From the NCBI RefSeq assembly GCF_028389875.1, contig NC_084668.1, forward strand, positions 17,751,993 through 17,815,992: a stretch of DNA of 64,000 nt, read 5' to 3'. The notes under the pieces were generated by a model that saw nothing but the letters and a program-made list of their open reading frames with translations, searched no databases and had not been told where the DNA came from. The position numbers were made by a program, and so were the translations under genes. The stretch is from Rhea pennata (taxonomy: Eukaryota > Chordata > Aves > Rheiformes > Rheidae). The number at the start of each line of letters is the position of its first letter. Positions within the stretch are counted from its first letter, which is position 1. This document shows positions 13,601 to 28,200 of the stretch, in pieces.

Positions 13601-13918
13601 CTTTTCCTCCCTTGCCTTCACTTTTCCCAGCCCTTTCCTTCCATCTGTTAGTGCAAAAGCCAATTCCCTAGGATTGTTATCTCAGAATTAAGATGGAAAC
13701 AGAGGGGAAGCTTCTCTCGTGGCACAACAGAGATGGGCAAGAAGACTGTAGAGGAGAGAGAAGGAAGAACTCACCCTGCTGTCTTTAGGAGTGCCTACAT
13801 GCCAGGCAAACACAACAGCCTTGCTGTCTGAGATATTGTTCAGAAAGACAAGTCGGCTAGCTTTGACGCAGTCTGGGATATTTCCGAGGCAAATCCTGTG
13901 GTGTGATAAAGTGGCTAC
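7638..13918 (-). CDS. CFAP65: CFAP65 coding exons 24-31 (residues 1351-1790), C-terminal region
   Basis: Exons: 13775-13918, 13221-13337, 12482-12619, 11869-11934, 10216-10430, 9216-9365, 8492-8791, 7638-7830. Exon 24 has ICLGNIPD and LVFLNNIS; exon 26 ([20 protein letters not shown]) is a likely coiled coil; exon 27 is only 22 codons; exon 28 has [11 protein letters not shown] and [15 protein letters not shown]; exon 30 has [20 protein letters not shown] and a short acidic EEEDEGM patch where the human protein has a long glutamate-rich stretch; exon 31 has [20 protein letters not shown] and ends in the stop codon at 7638-7640. The C-terminal tail after ALPTSP is not recognisably conserved. 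Confidence 0.92.
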
Positions 13919-16900
13919 CTACAGGAAGCAGGTGAAAAGTAAAGGTTACACCACTAATGAAAGAGGATCTGGCCTTTGGACAAGGGCAGCCACACAGCCA
14001 TCTTCAGAATATAGAGCAATTCACAAACAACATTTAGCTCATTATATTTACTGTAACAACTTGAAGGGGTGTTTTACTTCTCATTCTTGCTCTGGTTAAA
14101 ATGTTTTTTTGCAGCAAGAGGACAGCTAGGCTGCAGTGGGGTTGACATCACGATGAATAGGACATTACGCTGATGCTGGGGCAGTAGGGTATCTTGGGAA
14201 CATAGAGGATCCGGTAGCATCCGGTTTCTCTTTACAGCACTTACTGTTTAGGCCTTTTCCTCACTTTAGTGGACAAAAGTGTAAGCTCTATGCTTGGGCA
14301 AAATCCCCATCAACTTGACTATGAGTTCTGGGAAACAGCTGCCCAAATCACCTTGCTACTAGTTTACAGCCTGTGCTACTCTCCAGGCACAGCATAGACT
14401 CTAATTATTTGCACTGAGCATTAGAGAAGCTAACAACTCTTGGTTATGGACATCAAAGCCTTAAGGAACGGCAACTTCCTTGGCAGTCTGAGATAGGTTT
14501 TTAATCATTTTCTATTTGCTTTTCCCAGGAATGCAATCTGCCCTGTTGAAAGCCAAAGAGCATATACAGCTATTGCTAGGCGCTGGGGAAGGCATGTTAA
14601 TGTCGCTCAGGATGAATCCTTTACCTGCTTGGAGTATGCCTTCACTCATGCTGTTTAATGCTGATTCACTACACTGACATCTGAGAATTGGGTTTAATAA
14701 CAGACCATCCAGACTAGTAGGCCAGTTCTAACCATGCCAACCAAACTTACGCTGACCTAGTGATGGGTCAGACAAGTGCATGCCTATGGATACGCCTGAG
14801 CTGGTGACCATCCTGTAATTTATGTTCAGGTTATGCATTGCCTGGGTTTGGCCAAGAAATGGAGGCATGCAGGCTGTGACACTATGTCATGAGTATAATG
14901 TGAATGTTCTTTTTGTGAATGAAGTACCAAGGAAAAGTTATTTTAGCTGAAAACCAAAATGATAGCTGTGGTGGGGAGTAGCTTTTAGTGGGAAATTCAG
15001 AAACAAACCTCAAATCTGTGATTCTAATGGCAGTAGAAGCAGTGGGATGGGAGAAAGGCATCTTTCAGGACAACTGCTTTTATGAGTTGGGCTCTAGCTG
15101 ATTTGCTGAAAGGGAAATATATTGCCCTATCTCATGGCAGTGAGCTCCCTTGCAATGCAGACTACTGCTAGAAGGGGCCATCTGCATATTTCAGTTCTTT
15201 TCATGCATTTCTGGACTGATCATATTGCTCATATCACTGTATCTGAACTTACCTGCCCAGGAACAGTTAGTTTGTTAGAACCTGGAATGACGGAAGGAGA
15301 CAAAACTTTGTTGAACGCAGCAGTCTCTCCCATGATATTTGGGTCGTAGCCTACTCCTTGGAAGGTGATCAGAGCTGAATCACCCCCCAGGATATGGATG
15401 GGAACATCAACCTGCCTTGGACAAGATAAGAGGATTAAATCCAGTGTAATATTTGTCAGTGTATTTGCTAAAGGACAAATGGACTGAAACTGGACCCATC
15501 TCAGGTGATTTTCTGCACACTCTCCTATGCCCTCAGAGTCTCAGAAGTCATGAATGGAAAAACGTTACCGAGTACATTCTGGCTTCCAGTGGTGAGAAGA
15601 TCCACTCAATGTGACCTGTTGTGCCAGGAGGAATCTCTCCTCTGGGAGTCAGACAGACAAACACAGGATGCTGAAAGTTATCCTCCTGAATCCTCTCAGT
15701 GTTGTCCAGCTGGACCTCAAACTTCACAGGCACAGAGCCACCATTGTACAGCTCATAAATCTGGAAGTGAGTCAGAGAGAGCCGTGCTTGTTATACCATG
15801 CACAGGTTAAACTAGTTAACACTTCCCAGAGGACTCCGATAAGCATTAATGCTTAATTAATTAGTCAGCTTGTCTGCTAAGAATGAAGATACCTCATAAA
15901 GCCAGGATTTATCACTGAGGCTCTGATAGCAAACTGTACTGAAGGTTTATCAGCACCCATGTACATTGATAACTATGGTACCTCTCCACGTAGTGCCTAG
16001 TGACTTCAGTCTTGGGGAAAATTAATACAAATTCGCTAAAGGGATCACTGTAAAGTGAATTACTTAAAATGCAAAAGCACTCTTACAAAAGTGCTCTTCA
16101 TTCAATTCAGACTTGTTCATTTCCCAACTAAATTAGGCTGAACAGAATCAAAGCCACCTTTTTTGCTGAATAAGTGTTTAAGGAAGTTTAATTAATTTAC
16201 TAATTAAGATTTTTGTCCAGTGTGCCCGAAGCAGCTAGACAAGTCTTCACTGAGATCCAATGTAAGAGAATAGGGGAACAGCCTTATACACCTCATAAGG
16301 ATTCTGGCTAGACTGAACAAATCTTGTACAACTGGAGACGGTAAGAGCTACTTTCATTATTAATATCCCAATGGTCACCTCCAGGCTTTGCCTAGTATTA
16401 GTCTCAAGGTTTTTCTGTAATGGGATTCCGATAACTTTTCTGGGGAGACCATTCTGCTTCTTGGGAAACGCTTCAGACACTGCCTGTCCTTGGGACACAA
16501 TGACATTCTAGCTAATTCCCTCTGCTTGTTGCTGGTTTTGGCCCCAGTCTGCTCACCTGTGTAGGGGGGTGAGAGCTCCCAATAGCAACGGGCATGAAGA
16601 GGTGCTTAGTGGACGTAAAGTGAACGTACCGCTGCCCCTGTTCTACCGTCACACCGCTGAAGTTTAGCTACAGTAAAAAGAAACACAGACACTTTCTCAG
16701 AGTCTAGGCACTATCACTTACAAATACACAAGGAATCTAAAGAATTTTGCAAGCTGTTTGCAGATAGCTGCAGTAACAGATTTAAATTGGTTATATCAGG
16801 GGAGTGTGTCTTAACACTTAAGCAAGGAGATGGAGAGCTTACTGAACTGTTAGCTCTTCTCTGAAAGTTTTCTGTTTTATATCAGAGAGGAGAAATATAC

Positions 16901-19900
16901 CATCTCCCGAAGTCAGACATCAATCCCAGTGTCACATGCTTCCCTTTGCAAGTATATGATAGAAATTCTCCATGAAAGAAGGTGTCTGGACTGCAAATGG
17001 GAGAATGTACAGCCGTGACATCCAAATCCTTGGAAAGCCAGGAATTTAGGTAAGTAATGGCCTCTTCTTAGAAGAGGTTACCTGAATGTCCCCACTCTGA
17101 AGATGACCCTGCTCAAGAATGTGTCTAAAAAAGATCCCCAAAGCTACAAGAAGATCACAGCCAAATTTTGAGCGATCAGATAATGATCAACAGCATGCTG
17201 TCAGTAGAGCAGCAGCCAGGTGCTTCAAGAAAAGCAGAGGGATTTATAGAGGTATTTCATGGAAAAAGAAGAGATATAGGAGTCTGCATTTGGAGAAAAC
17301 TGGAATCAGGCTAGAGATTAGTCACGTTGCAGAATTTCCTGCAGAAGCACCCCAAAACACTCCTATGGTGCCTGCTGCCTGGAGAAAGAGGCTACAAAGC
17401 AATCTCAAAGCCAGTAATGTTTCTGGATGTGCCATAGGGAGACTGCAGCTAATAGTCAAACAGTTAAGTCTAAAGCACGGCCACATTTTTCAAGGGCAAA
17501 TGCAAAAGGAGAAGATGCTTGTGATAGCAGTTTGGGCAGACACCTGTAGGAGACCCTGTATCAGCTGCCTAAACAACAGCAGAGGATGGTGATTCCTCTA
17601 AAGCAATTCCTTTCAAGTTCAGCTCCATAAGCAAAGTAAGGAGGGAGAGAGGACTAGAAAGACAATGATAAAGTCGCACATAGGATAACACCATTTCATC
17701 TTTTCAGAGTGCTACATGAGAGTTCAGCCTCCTGAGGGCCTCAACAGTCCAGATACAACGCAAATAGAAGAACAGGAGCTGACAATTTCAAACAGCAAGG
17801 GCCACAGGGACAGGATCCTCCTTGAGCCATGTTTATATTACTGGAGCCAGAGAACTGAGCTTACAGACTTGTGATTCCACTGGGCCACAATTGCTGAGGA
17901 AAGACTGTCATCAGCTTCCTTGGACACAGGATGCTATGACTAGAGGATTATCTGTTAAGTGAGACAACTGAAGAAACATGAAGACCTGCTGCAATCAGTT
18001 CTCCTTCCAGTGTGCATAGACCTCATCCCATAGCAATGACTTAGAGCGTGAGAGGAAGGGGATGTCAGAGTCCCCAGCAAGCAGAGCTGCCTGGAGAACA
18101 CATGCTCTGTGTAACACCATCTCCCAATACCTAATTAGCAGCTATGAACTGAAATGCAAACACATCCAGTTTATGGATCTTGTGTGCTAGGGGATTCTCC
18201 CTACGATCCAGCCGTTTTCTCCAGTGAATTCTGGGAAGCAGCCTGCAGCCACCTCACAGCCCAACATCTGCAGCCTGCTGGGCTTTTCCTGTTGAAACTG
18301 CTGAGGGCTGCAGATTCTGCCCAGCCAAACTATCCCCAGGCTTTGAGAAGATCACAGCTGCACTGCTACAGAAAGGCTGTAGTGAGGAGGCAAAGGGCAA
18401 CCTGTGAAAGCTCTAGACAGCAAGAGGCCCTATTTCTCTCCTGGACAAGCAAGTGGGCAGCACACAAATTGCACAGAAATTTGCTTCTGCAGTCTCAGGA
18501 AACTTCCAGGAGGAAATTTTGGTTCCTTCAGAGCACCTATAAATCTAGTTATCTCAGTGCTGAAATTAGGCCACTGAATGGAAGAGTAAGGAAGAGAGGA
18601 AATTCCTCCTGAAGATGAATCAGACAGACTGGGCAGGAGGAGGAGCAGAGAGGAGTGGTAGGTCAGAACATGTCCACATGGGTAGATACATCACAGACCT
18701 GTGATGGCCTCCAAAATATCATGCATTGGCCTGCAGCTGGCTAATGTCACCAGTCTGAAACCAGGCAGCCTGCTCTGCAATTGGATAAAGGCACCAAGCA
18801 ATACCCTAGCCTAACGGCCTCCACCTCTGCTTATGGATGCTGTCCCAAGATTTCCAAAGCTTAACTTTCGGGGTGGCATTACAGTATTTTCTTCCCTTAA
18901 GGTTAGCATGCATTCTGCAAGCTTCACTGACTTTCAGGGGGATGGCCTGCTCAGCTCTACCCCACAAATGCACTTAGAGCAGCCTCTGCCACAGAGACTA
19001 ACAGCTCTGCACTCTTTGTGCCACAGCTGAAAGGGATGAAGGCACACTGTGTGTAACTCTTGCCAGTCTCTTCTACACAGAAAGAGTCTCTTCGACTCCT
19101 ACTTTCAAATGGTAGCAATTCAGTACTGATACTGTGGAGCCCACGGTGCAGAGGAGAGATGACCCCTGCAGGTCACCACCACCTGCATTGCTCCAGGCCT
19201 CTGGATTGGCCTCTGCAGCTCCTATCTGCCAGAACTCCAATGCACCCAGGCATCCCTTAGCATCTGCAGGGCCTCCCACTCCTTTTTAGCCCTTCCACAG
19301 TGACAGTGTGGGGTAGGGTTGCTGCCTCTGGTAGCCACCGAAGCCATCGGTTACTTGGCAAAGGAGGGTATGTGCCCTACAGGCTCCAAAGCCTAATCTC
19401 TCACTGGCCAGCTGGCAAAACGCTTGCAGCCACTCTCAGGATTGTGCCAGGCAGGCAGAGCACAGGGAGCCCATCCAAGGGCTTTGAGGGAAGGCACAGT
19501 TAAGCCACTGTTTGAACAGCTTGGTCAACGGGTTGGATTTTCAGCTGACAACAGTCCTGAAAGAAAAGAAAAATAAAAGAGATGTGTGAACACAATGGTC
19601 TCATAGGAAACTTTAGAGACAGACAGGAAGGCTCAGCCGGGCATGAGCTGTGCCTGGCAGAGCACAAGGTGACTTTGACTCTAACTGACAGTTAAGAGAG
19701 GGGGAGAGAGACAGAGAGAGAAATGAGTTCCAAACCTGAGGAAACGCTCAGGGAAAACACAGAGCAGGATCAGCTCTGAGATGCTTTAGTAAGCAGAGAA
19801 GCAGGAAGAATGAGTGGGAAGCTCCTTGATGATTGGCAAGGAGGAAATGGGTGGACAAAGGCATCAGGACTGCCTGGGAACAGCCAACAAGGAAAGCAGG

Positions 19901-22900
19901 GACTACCTTCTGGGCTTGGTGAAGCATCTGCCTCCACACCTTCAGAGCCAGAGGATGTTCTGTCATTCCTGTGCCAAGATGTGGGTCCCAGAACTGCAGC
20001 CAGTGCAGGTGGTACAGTTAGAGAAAAGTACATTCCAGGGGTTTTTGAAGAGAGAGGAGAGGTGATGAGATGGAGAGAGTCAGGAAAGCTGGATAAGAGA
20101 AAAGTAGAATGGGCTACAGAGCTGAACTCCAGGATCATTGCATGGAAGAACTCACTATGAGGCAGAATAAAGGAGGGGAAGCAAGCAAAGAAACTCTATC
20201 CAGGAGATAGAGAGATAGCTGGGAATGTAAAACTCAGGAGAGTGTTTTGGAGTTGCTTTGCAAAAGGAAGCAATTCTGCACTAACAGCATTAATAAAATA
20301 CATAGGTTAAGAATCAAAGAACTGGAGTAACCAGTGTATACTACATCCAAGGGGGCATTTTGCCAGTGCACTGTCACGTCATGTTTTGCTGGAACCATGA
20401 GCTTGTCAGAATGCTGATTTTATGTCTCTGCTTGGCCTCATGTTACAGCCTGGTCAATGCAGACTCCTGGGGAAGGCCACAGCTTCCTGCATGCCATGCA
20501 GCTTCTGGGGAAAACACCTAGCTATAATTCAGTTCACACCTGTTGCTGCTCTGTAAACAGAGCAAGACACATGTGCTACCTTACCAGAATCTCACGGCCA
20601 TGGGAAACCTTCAGCAGAACAGGGAGATGATCAGTGCCGATGAAATCATGTCTAGCAGAGCAAGAAGAGAGAGAGAGAGAAACATTAAAACTAACCAGGG
20701 TGCCCAGGGTGATAGAATCAGGGTCACACAGTCCATTAGAGACAATTCATTTCCCTGCTAAAGAGTCAATGTTGCGTAAGGGCCACTGAGTCAGGGAGGG
20801 GGACAGTTGTGTTTGGGTGGGAATGAGTGATGCAATGTTGATTTTAGTCACACAACGATTTAGCAACCTGAGTTTATAGGCCAAAGCCATTTGAAATACC
20901 AGCACTTCTCAGGTCAGGACTGCTGTGTAAAGCAGAGAGGGTTAGATTCCTTCATATAATCCGCAGGCACTCAAGAGCTAGGAGCTCTAGCTGACGACAA
21001 AAACAACTATGTCTGTATGGTCAAAGCCATAGGAAGTGCAGTTTCCTGTTCATCTCCTCAGCTGTCAGGTCAAAGCAGGCAAAGCAGGCCAGTGTTCCTA
21101 ACATGTCACCCTAAATGTCTATTGCAATCTAGTGTTAAAGGTATTAACAGTATTCCCCAGAGGAGGAGAAGGTCTGTGGAACCCAGAAACAGGATAGGCT
21201 CAGAGACTTTTTACTTGCCCAATCTCTGCTGGGCAAGTGGCATGAGAGGGGAAAGGACCTGTCACGGAAACTCAGGGGCTTCTACTGGCATGTGCTGTCC
21301 TGGCACAAAGCATAAGGCTCTGGAGAACTGGCAGTTGTTGTCACCTGTGAGAGAGCTGGACCGATTCCTCCTGGCCTGGAAGAAGTCTCCCAGACTTTGG
21401 GGAAATGCTGAAGAGCTGGTTTTCCTGAATTCTCATCTGATGCAGCTCAAGGGCGCTAAACTCAGCATCCTCTGCCCAGTGCTCCATGTCCATCTTCTGA
21501 TCAGAAGGGAATAGGAAGGCCCTAGGGATCCAGCCAACTGATGAGTGTCAGGGACAGAAAACCTCCCCAAGGACACAGTCAGCATGTTCAGACCAGCCAG
21601 GCTTAGCATAACAGGACAGATAACATTTCATTTCTGACTTTCTGCCAAGTTATGTCAGATCTGACCTGCACAACTTTCTGCCTTCTCTTGCCTGCTTCCC
21701 CACTCAGACTCACCAACAGATCTCAGTCACAACAAGTCAGACCTATGAAATCTACCCCATTCATCTGTAAATGCCCCATGACCCTGTGACCATTTCTGTA
21801 TCTTTAGACAGACCCCAGAGGGAATGCTGGGCTCCAGCAATCACTGCTTACCACTCAGCTGGCATCATACCCTTGTTCACCATCAGGAGCATCACAAGGG
21901 TAGGCTCTGAGTGTATCGGGGCAGCTCCAAAGTTGAAATCCAGCAGGACAGGTGTGTACACTGGAGGGATTGAGCATGTGCTGGTCACAGAAGAAAAAGG
22001 AGAGATTAAATTGAGACAAGAAGAAGAACTGGCAGGGCATGACCTGGGAAAGGGTCATTCTACATGAGCTTTCTTCCTTATAAATCTTCTCTGACCTTAT
22101 GTTGCTGGGTCTTGTTGGAGAAAAGACACTGGGTGCAAGGAAGACCTTTGGGTCTTCTCCAAATTATCTTTTATATATGCCTAATGGGAATGAGTGGCAT
22201 ACAGGGAAGTTCAGAGTCCTGCTTAATCCAGTTTTGGGTTCCTCAGTAAAAGAAAGACATTGGCATACTGGAGAAAGTGCAGCAGAAGGCCAGCAAGATA
22301 GTCAAGGGCTGAAGGACAGACTGAGAGAATTATGTCCAGCCTTAAGAAGAGAAAGCTCAGAGTGGACCTTATTGGTGTCTACAACTACTTGATAGGAGGG
22401 TGTAGATAAGATGGAGCCAGACTCTTCTCAGAGGCACACAGGGAGAGGATGGGAGGCAAGGTCACAAGTTGCAACACAAGATAGATATGTTAGATATTAG
22501 GCACAAAAAAAAATCACATTGAAGGTGGTCAAGCAATGGAAACATGTGCAGGCACATGTGGTTTCTCCATCCTTGGAGATATTCAACATTGAACTAGACA
22601 CAGTCCTGAGCAACCTGATCTAGCTGGTCCTGCTTTGAGCAAAGGATAGGACCAGAAACTTCCAGAGATCCCTTGCAATTAAATAATTCTGTGATTCTGT
22701 GGCTTCCCTCTAGGGAGGGTAAGCAGAGAACTAGAGGTGAGCAGCTATCTGCATGGCACTGGGATGGTATAATAGAGTGCCAGGCAGCAGTGAGCTGTAA
22801 AACAAGTTAACAGTCACAGCAACTCTGTCTGGCTTGTGCTTGTGTTGAGGCTAAATATGAACCATCTCCTCCTCTTACCTGTGCCTTGTGGGAACTCTGT

Positions 22901-25220
22901 AGGTGAGCTCCCTGGGAGTTGGGTCTCGCTCCAAATATTCATTCAGCGTGTCCAGGGAAAAAAGCCTCCAGAGGTGCAACTTGCTAATACCGCCAGCACT
23001 CCCTGCTGAGCAGGCATCTGTGATGCAGAGAGTTGGGTAGACACCTGTTGCTACTATGCAGCAGAGGGGCTGCCAGTCCTTTTCGGTGCTCACAAGATCT
23101 GGAACTGGAAAGGGAAACAACAAAAAGTAGTCATGTATCATTAAGGGGCAGCTATCCGGAACTGCAAATTGGAGAGCGGCCCTACCTGGACCAAAGAAAG
23201 AATGAACAGGACTCATACACAGCAGCTTCTGAAAATGTCTAAAATGGTACAATTAGTAATTGTACCATGACTTCTAATTTAAAAATCACCAGAAATCTAT
23301 GAACTTACTCCTTTTCAACAATATATTTCCACAGTTTAGTTCTTCACTATGTGGAAAAGTATTTTCCTTAATTTAAGCCTATAGCCTAATAATTTTGTGA
23401 AGTGTCCCTTGTTTTCATACTGAAAAATAATGAACAATTGTTTATACCCCATCTTCTCCTTATCATTTGTGTGTCATTGCCCTTCTCCACTGTCCAAGCT
23501 GTAAACCTCTTGTCCAACTCATCTCTTCCCAAAAGGATGTTGTTCTCTCCTTCTGAACATTCCTGTTGCCTCTCTCTCTGCCTTTTCTACTACTATTGTA
23601 TCCTTTCTCATACAGGCACTGGTTAAGATCTGCAAAAAGGATTCCAGCTACCTACAACTATTTGCATGAAGCTCTCAAATATGTTACAAAGTACATCATA
23701 GGAGGCTATGATCACGTGGAGGAGTGTGGAATCTTGCAACTCAAACAGCAGAAAACTTGAGTTCTCCTTGTCTCTGTGTCTCATGGCCCAGCCCTATCTA
23801 ACACAAAAACAGCACAGAAAAGGGAGACAGCAGGCAGGACTAGTTCTGGGGAATTGCTCAGCACAGAGATTTCTGCAGGCAGGATTCATACACTGGGAAC
23901 TGTGCAGCTCAGCCTGTTATGACACAGTCTACTTGGCTGGGAGGGGATTATTTTCTCCCTTTTCCCCAAAATATCCATCTCTCACCTGGGAGGGTGCAAA
24001 TAGCATGTTTGATTGACCAGGTATAACGCAGTTGACGGGCTGGCTTGACTGTTATTCGGACGAAAGCTTTCGACCTTGCAGGGATTGTCCCTTTGGAGTG
24101 TTCCAGCTCTAAGGCTGCAGAAGAAAGGAGGTGGCATAAGCTCTTGTCACCACTTATCTCTCTTACATCACACATGCATTCAGCACACTGCTCCCCAAGC
24201 CTACCTCCAGTCTAGTCACTGCCCCTCCATGCCTAATCCTTAGGACCAATTTTAGAAGTTCAGGCACCCAGATTAGGACTACAGGCAGCTCTACAGGAGT
24301 ATCCAGGCTGCCTTTGGCAGGCAAAGAGTAGGGAACTTCCACAAAGGGTTGGACTCCACCAGTTCTTCTGAAAAGCTAATCCTTTGTTTAATTCCCTTCT
24401 CTGCTGGGAAACCATATCCTATTCCAAGGTTCAAACTGGTCTAACTTCAATCACCAAGCTCTGGGTGATGCTTTTACCAGCATGATAGGAGAGTCACCTG
24501 CAGCAGATCCCTAAGCAAGGATCAGGCAGTTCTCAGTCATCAAGGGACTTCTTCCTTCAGCAGACACACAAGACAGTCCATGTCACACTCATACCACCTC
24601 CTGCGTGTGCGCACACCCTGCCTGCACTATTTGAGCAACTGTCCTCTACACTCCTGTGCATCTCTGCACAAAAGCACCTTCATATCCTTTGTGAAGTGCA
24701 AGCAGCCACACTGCACTCAGAATTATAGTTGCCATCCTACCAGGGCTGTGCTTGGTGGCATGATCCCCTTTGACTTCTCACTGTGATGCTTTGTTTCTGC
24801 ATCCCTGAGTCTGGGTAACCTCTTTCCCACTGGATCACACAGGAGGCTCATGTGGAGGAAACTTCTCCCCCCACTCCACTACCCTTCAGCCTCTTTGATA
24901 GTGAAGAGCTATTGAGTAGTTTTGAGTTGGATCTTTACAATAAAACAAATTAATAACCCCCAAAAAACCACATTCTTCTGTCTTTAGTAAATGTAAAAAA
25001 AAAAAAAAAAAAAAAAGACTTGCTGCATTGATTTTGCTCAAAATTAAACACACACAGAATAAACTTTGAGCAAAAAAAAAAACCAGCACAGGCATTTTCA
25101 ACTCATTAAGTGATGGGAACAGGAATCTACTTATGTTTTCATAGAAAGATTTTGCAAAGTTAACATGACAAAGAAATATTTCAGACATTTACTCACTACA
25201 AAATAAGTTGCTTGTGTTGT

Positions 25221-25271
<51 letters not shown>

Positions 25272-28200
25272 TTGTCTCATGTCTTCTCAGGCACATTTCT
25301 ATCATATAAAACATGGGTAATTTAAGGTGCCCATGAAAATAGTTACAACCTAGCCAGCAAGCATGAGCTCATGCTAGAATGACTTTGCAAAAATGAGGGG
25401 AGGCACAAAGTCCCAGCCCACACAAATCTCCTCACAGTACCCAGTGGATCACTGCAGACTTCCTCAGGATCGCAAGGTCCTGTGATCTGTTGTTCCACAC
25501 TGAGTACGTAGTTTAGAGAACAGATCCCATCATTCAGCAATACGACATCACAGCTTTGCAGGTCACCAACCAGAACATTTCCAAGGTCCAAGTGCTCATT
25601 TTGCACCTAGAATAAAAACCAGCCGTGCAGAGGTCACTGGTACATGTCAAGTGTAGCAGTCAAGTGTAACGGTCACTTATCTCAGAGTGCTGATCCCTCG
25701 GCAGGCAGAATGCAGTGCAAAGGGCTCCCTACTTTGTATGGGGCCCCACATGCCCGGGGGAACATCAGGAAAAAAAAATAAATAAAGAAGAAAAAAGCCC
25801 TCAAAGTAGCTAAAGGTCCCCATCCCATCCCCTCTTACATTACCCAGTGGATCCCATGTCCTTACCCTGATGGTGCCCAGTGCTCCCTCTCCAACAATCC
25901 TTAAGGCATAACAGACACTTCTGGGAGACATGGGGACGGGGCTTTCCCTGCCCACGAACACCACAGCTCGCAGGAGATACTTCGTCTTCTTGTCCGGAGC
26001 AAAAGTCCAAGCCTGAGCCTGAAAGTGCAAGAGAAGGCGACCACTCACAGGAGCTCCAGACCAGAGTCAAGCCTATACACAATAATGGTTGCATTCAATG
26101 CACAGCCCCTTCCTCCATCACAGCTAGCCTACACTGGAGAGACTCTCCCACTTCAGTCTTTCACTGTGGCTACCCATGTCAGAGCTTCATACTGGGAATA
26201 CATATTCAGAAACTGAAATCCAGGCCTTGGAGATGTGCTGGTCCTTGCCCTTCTTAAAAGGCACTAAGGGAACGCAGTAGAGGCTTGAATTTACAGGTGA
26301 GAGAACAGCAGGAGAAAGCCATAAGCTCTTGTCCTCTCACTTCTCTGCCACCTGTTAGCATTTTCTAGTGCATGACCCAGTAGCTACTGTGTGATCACTC
26401 AAACTCACCCAGGGTAATTGATATCTAATCCTTTTTTAAGACACCTGTGGTCTTGGATACAAGGAGGATGTGATCATGTTTGGGCAAATTTGCATTATGG
26501 TCACCAGCACATTTGCAGATGCTGGTTAGCTACTGAGCCTAAGACAGTGACCAGTATTTTCCAACCTTGGCATTAATGGTTGAATGACTGCAGTCCTCTC
26601 ACATCTCTGCCTTAAACACTCCACAGCTGCATTATAGAGAGAAAAAATACAATGATTTTGTTAGAACTCAAACTTGCCATGGCTTCGCAGGGCTGGAGGA
26701 GCCCTGTGGTGGGGGTGACAGACAGGATCTTGCAGTCAGACTGATGGATCTTCCATGTGAAGACCATAGGGAGCCTTGTGCAGTTCTTTATAGTATACAT
26801 TCGAGTGGAAGAGGCCCCTATATAGGTAGGTTTGAAGTATAGATTCCCATCACCTTCTAAGAGCAAGTGAAGGGACTCCCCACTGCTCCGGAGGGCAATC
26901 TCCTGTGGAATTCATGGAAAAGTAAGAGACATTAGCTAGAATCCTCAACTGACCTCTGGAGGGATGTTGCAAAGATGCTACAGCAAGAAGAAACAGAGGC
27001 TGAAGGAGGAGTGGAAGGACCCTGGATTGGGCTGTCAAGTAGGAGCACACAGTATAGTGCCTTCCAGGAGATGGAGAACCAGAGGAACAAGGAGTACAAA
27101 GACTTTTGGCAATATGATGAAGGTGCACCTTCAATCTGCAGTGATGATCCCACCTTAAATGTTGAAAATATTCTTTCATTCCTGTTTCTGAAGACAAAAA
27201 ACAGACTAATCATTACGAGATATAATAGGGATCACAATGACGGTCACTACAAAAAAAGAGAAGAGCACAAGGGAAGAAACACTTCTCACTAGCTTCTACT
27301 TCCCTCTCCTTACCTGGGTGTACTCAGGACAGGAGTTCAACTGCAAGGGCAGGACATGCTGCTGTGAGTCTGTGTTAACTGGATGAGTAGAGAGAAGGAA
27401 AATCTGGTGACCTCCTGGAATGACGTGTCCTGAACGAGGCTTTACCAAAACAGAGGGACAGGCAGCTTGGTTCACACTGAAGGTTATCATAGAGCTGCCT
27501 GTGTTCAAGAGCAGCATGCTGCAGTAGGTATCGGTGTTAGGAGCCACGGCAGGAAAAGTCTGATGCAGACAAGCAAGAGAGTGCTGTTTGCAATGAGTTT
27601 TGAAATCAAGCTTAAAGAAAAAGCATTTGCTATGTTGAATCTGAGTCCCAACAAGCACCATCCTAAGCCCCTGGAAAACTCCTCAACTGTTTCTCCTCAA
27701 GGAAAGGAAGCAAATCACCCAAGGGTATATGGGGCATGGTCCTTTCCCTTCTCACAGTGGCCCTCCCCTTCCATAGGCTCATGGGACCAGTGAAACTACT
27801 TTCCATTATGCAATGCTTTTCTTGATCCAGCAAACAAGCTGCTTACTGGGGCCTGCAGCTTCTGCACATATAAATCCTGGATTAAGGACAGAGTGAGCTG
27901 GAATTTGCTCTGTTTTATACATACTAGGTATAGGTTGTGTGCCCTTAACTAGCTGAGGAGATTTGAGAGGTTCTGGAGAATCTTCCTTACTTCCCTGGTT
28001 CACATCTTACTTTGCCTCACAGGAAGAACTCTCATGCTACAGAAACAGCTGGAAGAGTCAGGGATAGCATTGGCTGCTGCTTGCTGCCCTCCACTTGTCT
28101 AAGTGGAAGCAGAGTGTCTGAGGCATCTGGGAGGGGACTAAGCAACCCTTGTTAGTGCCTACATCCCCTTAGAAAGGATGGAGGTCCCAAGAGCTTTCCT

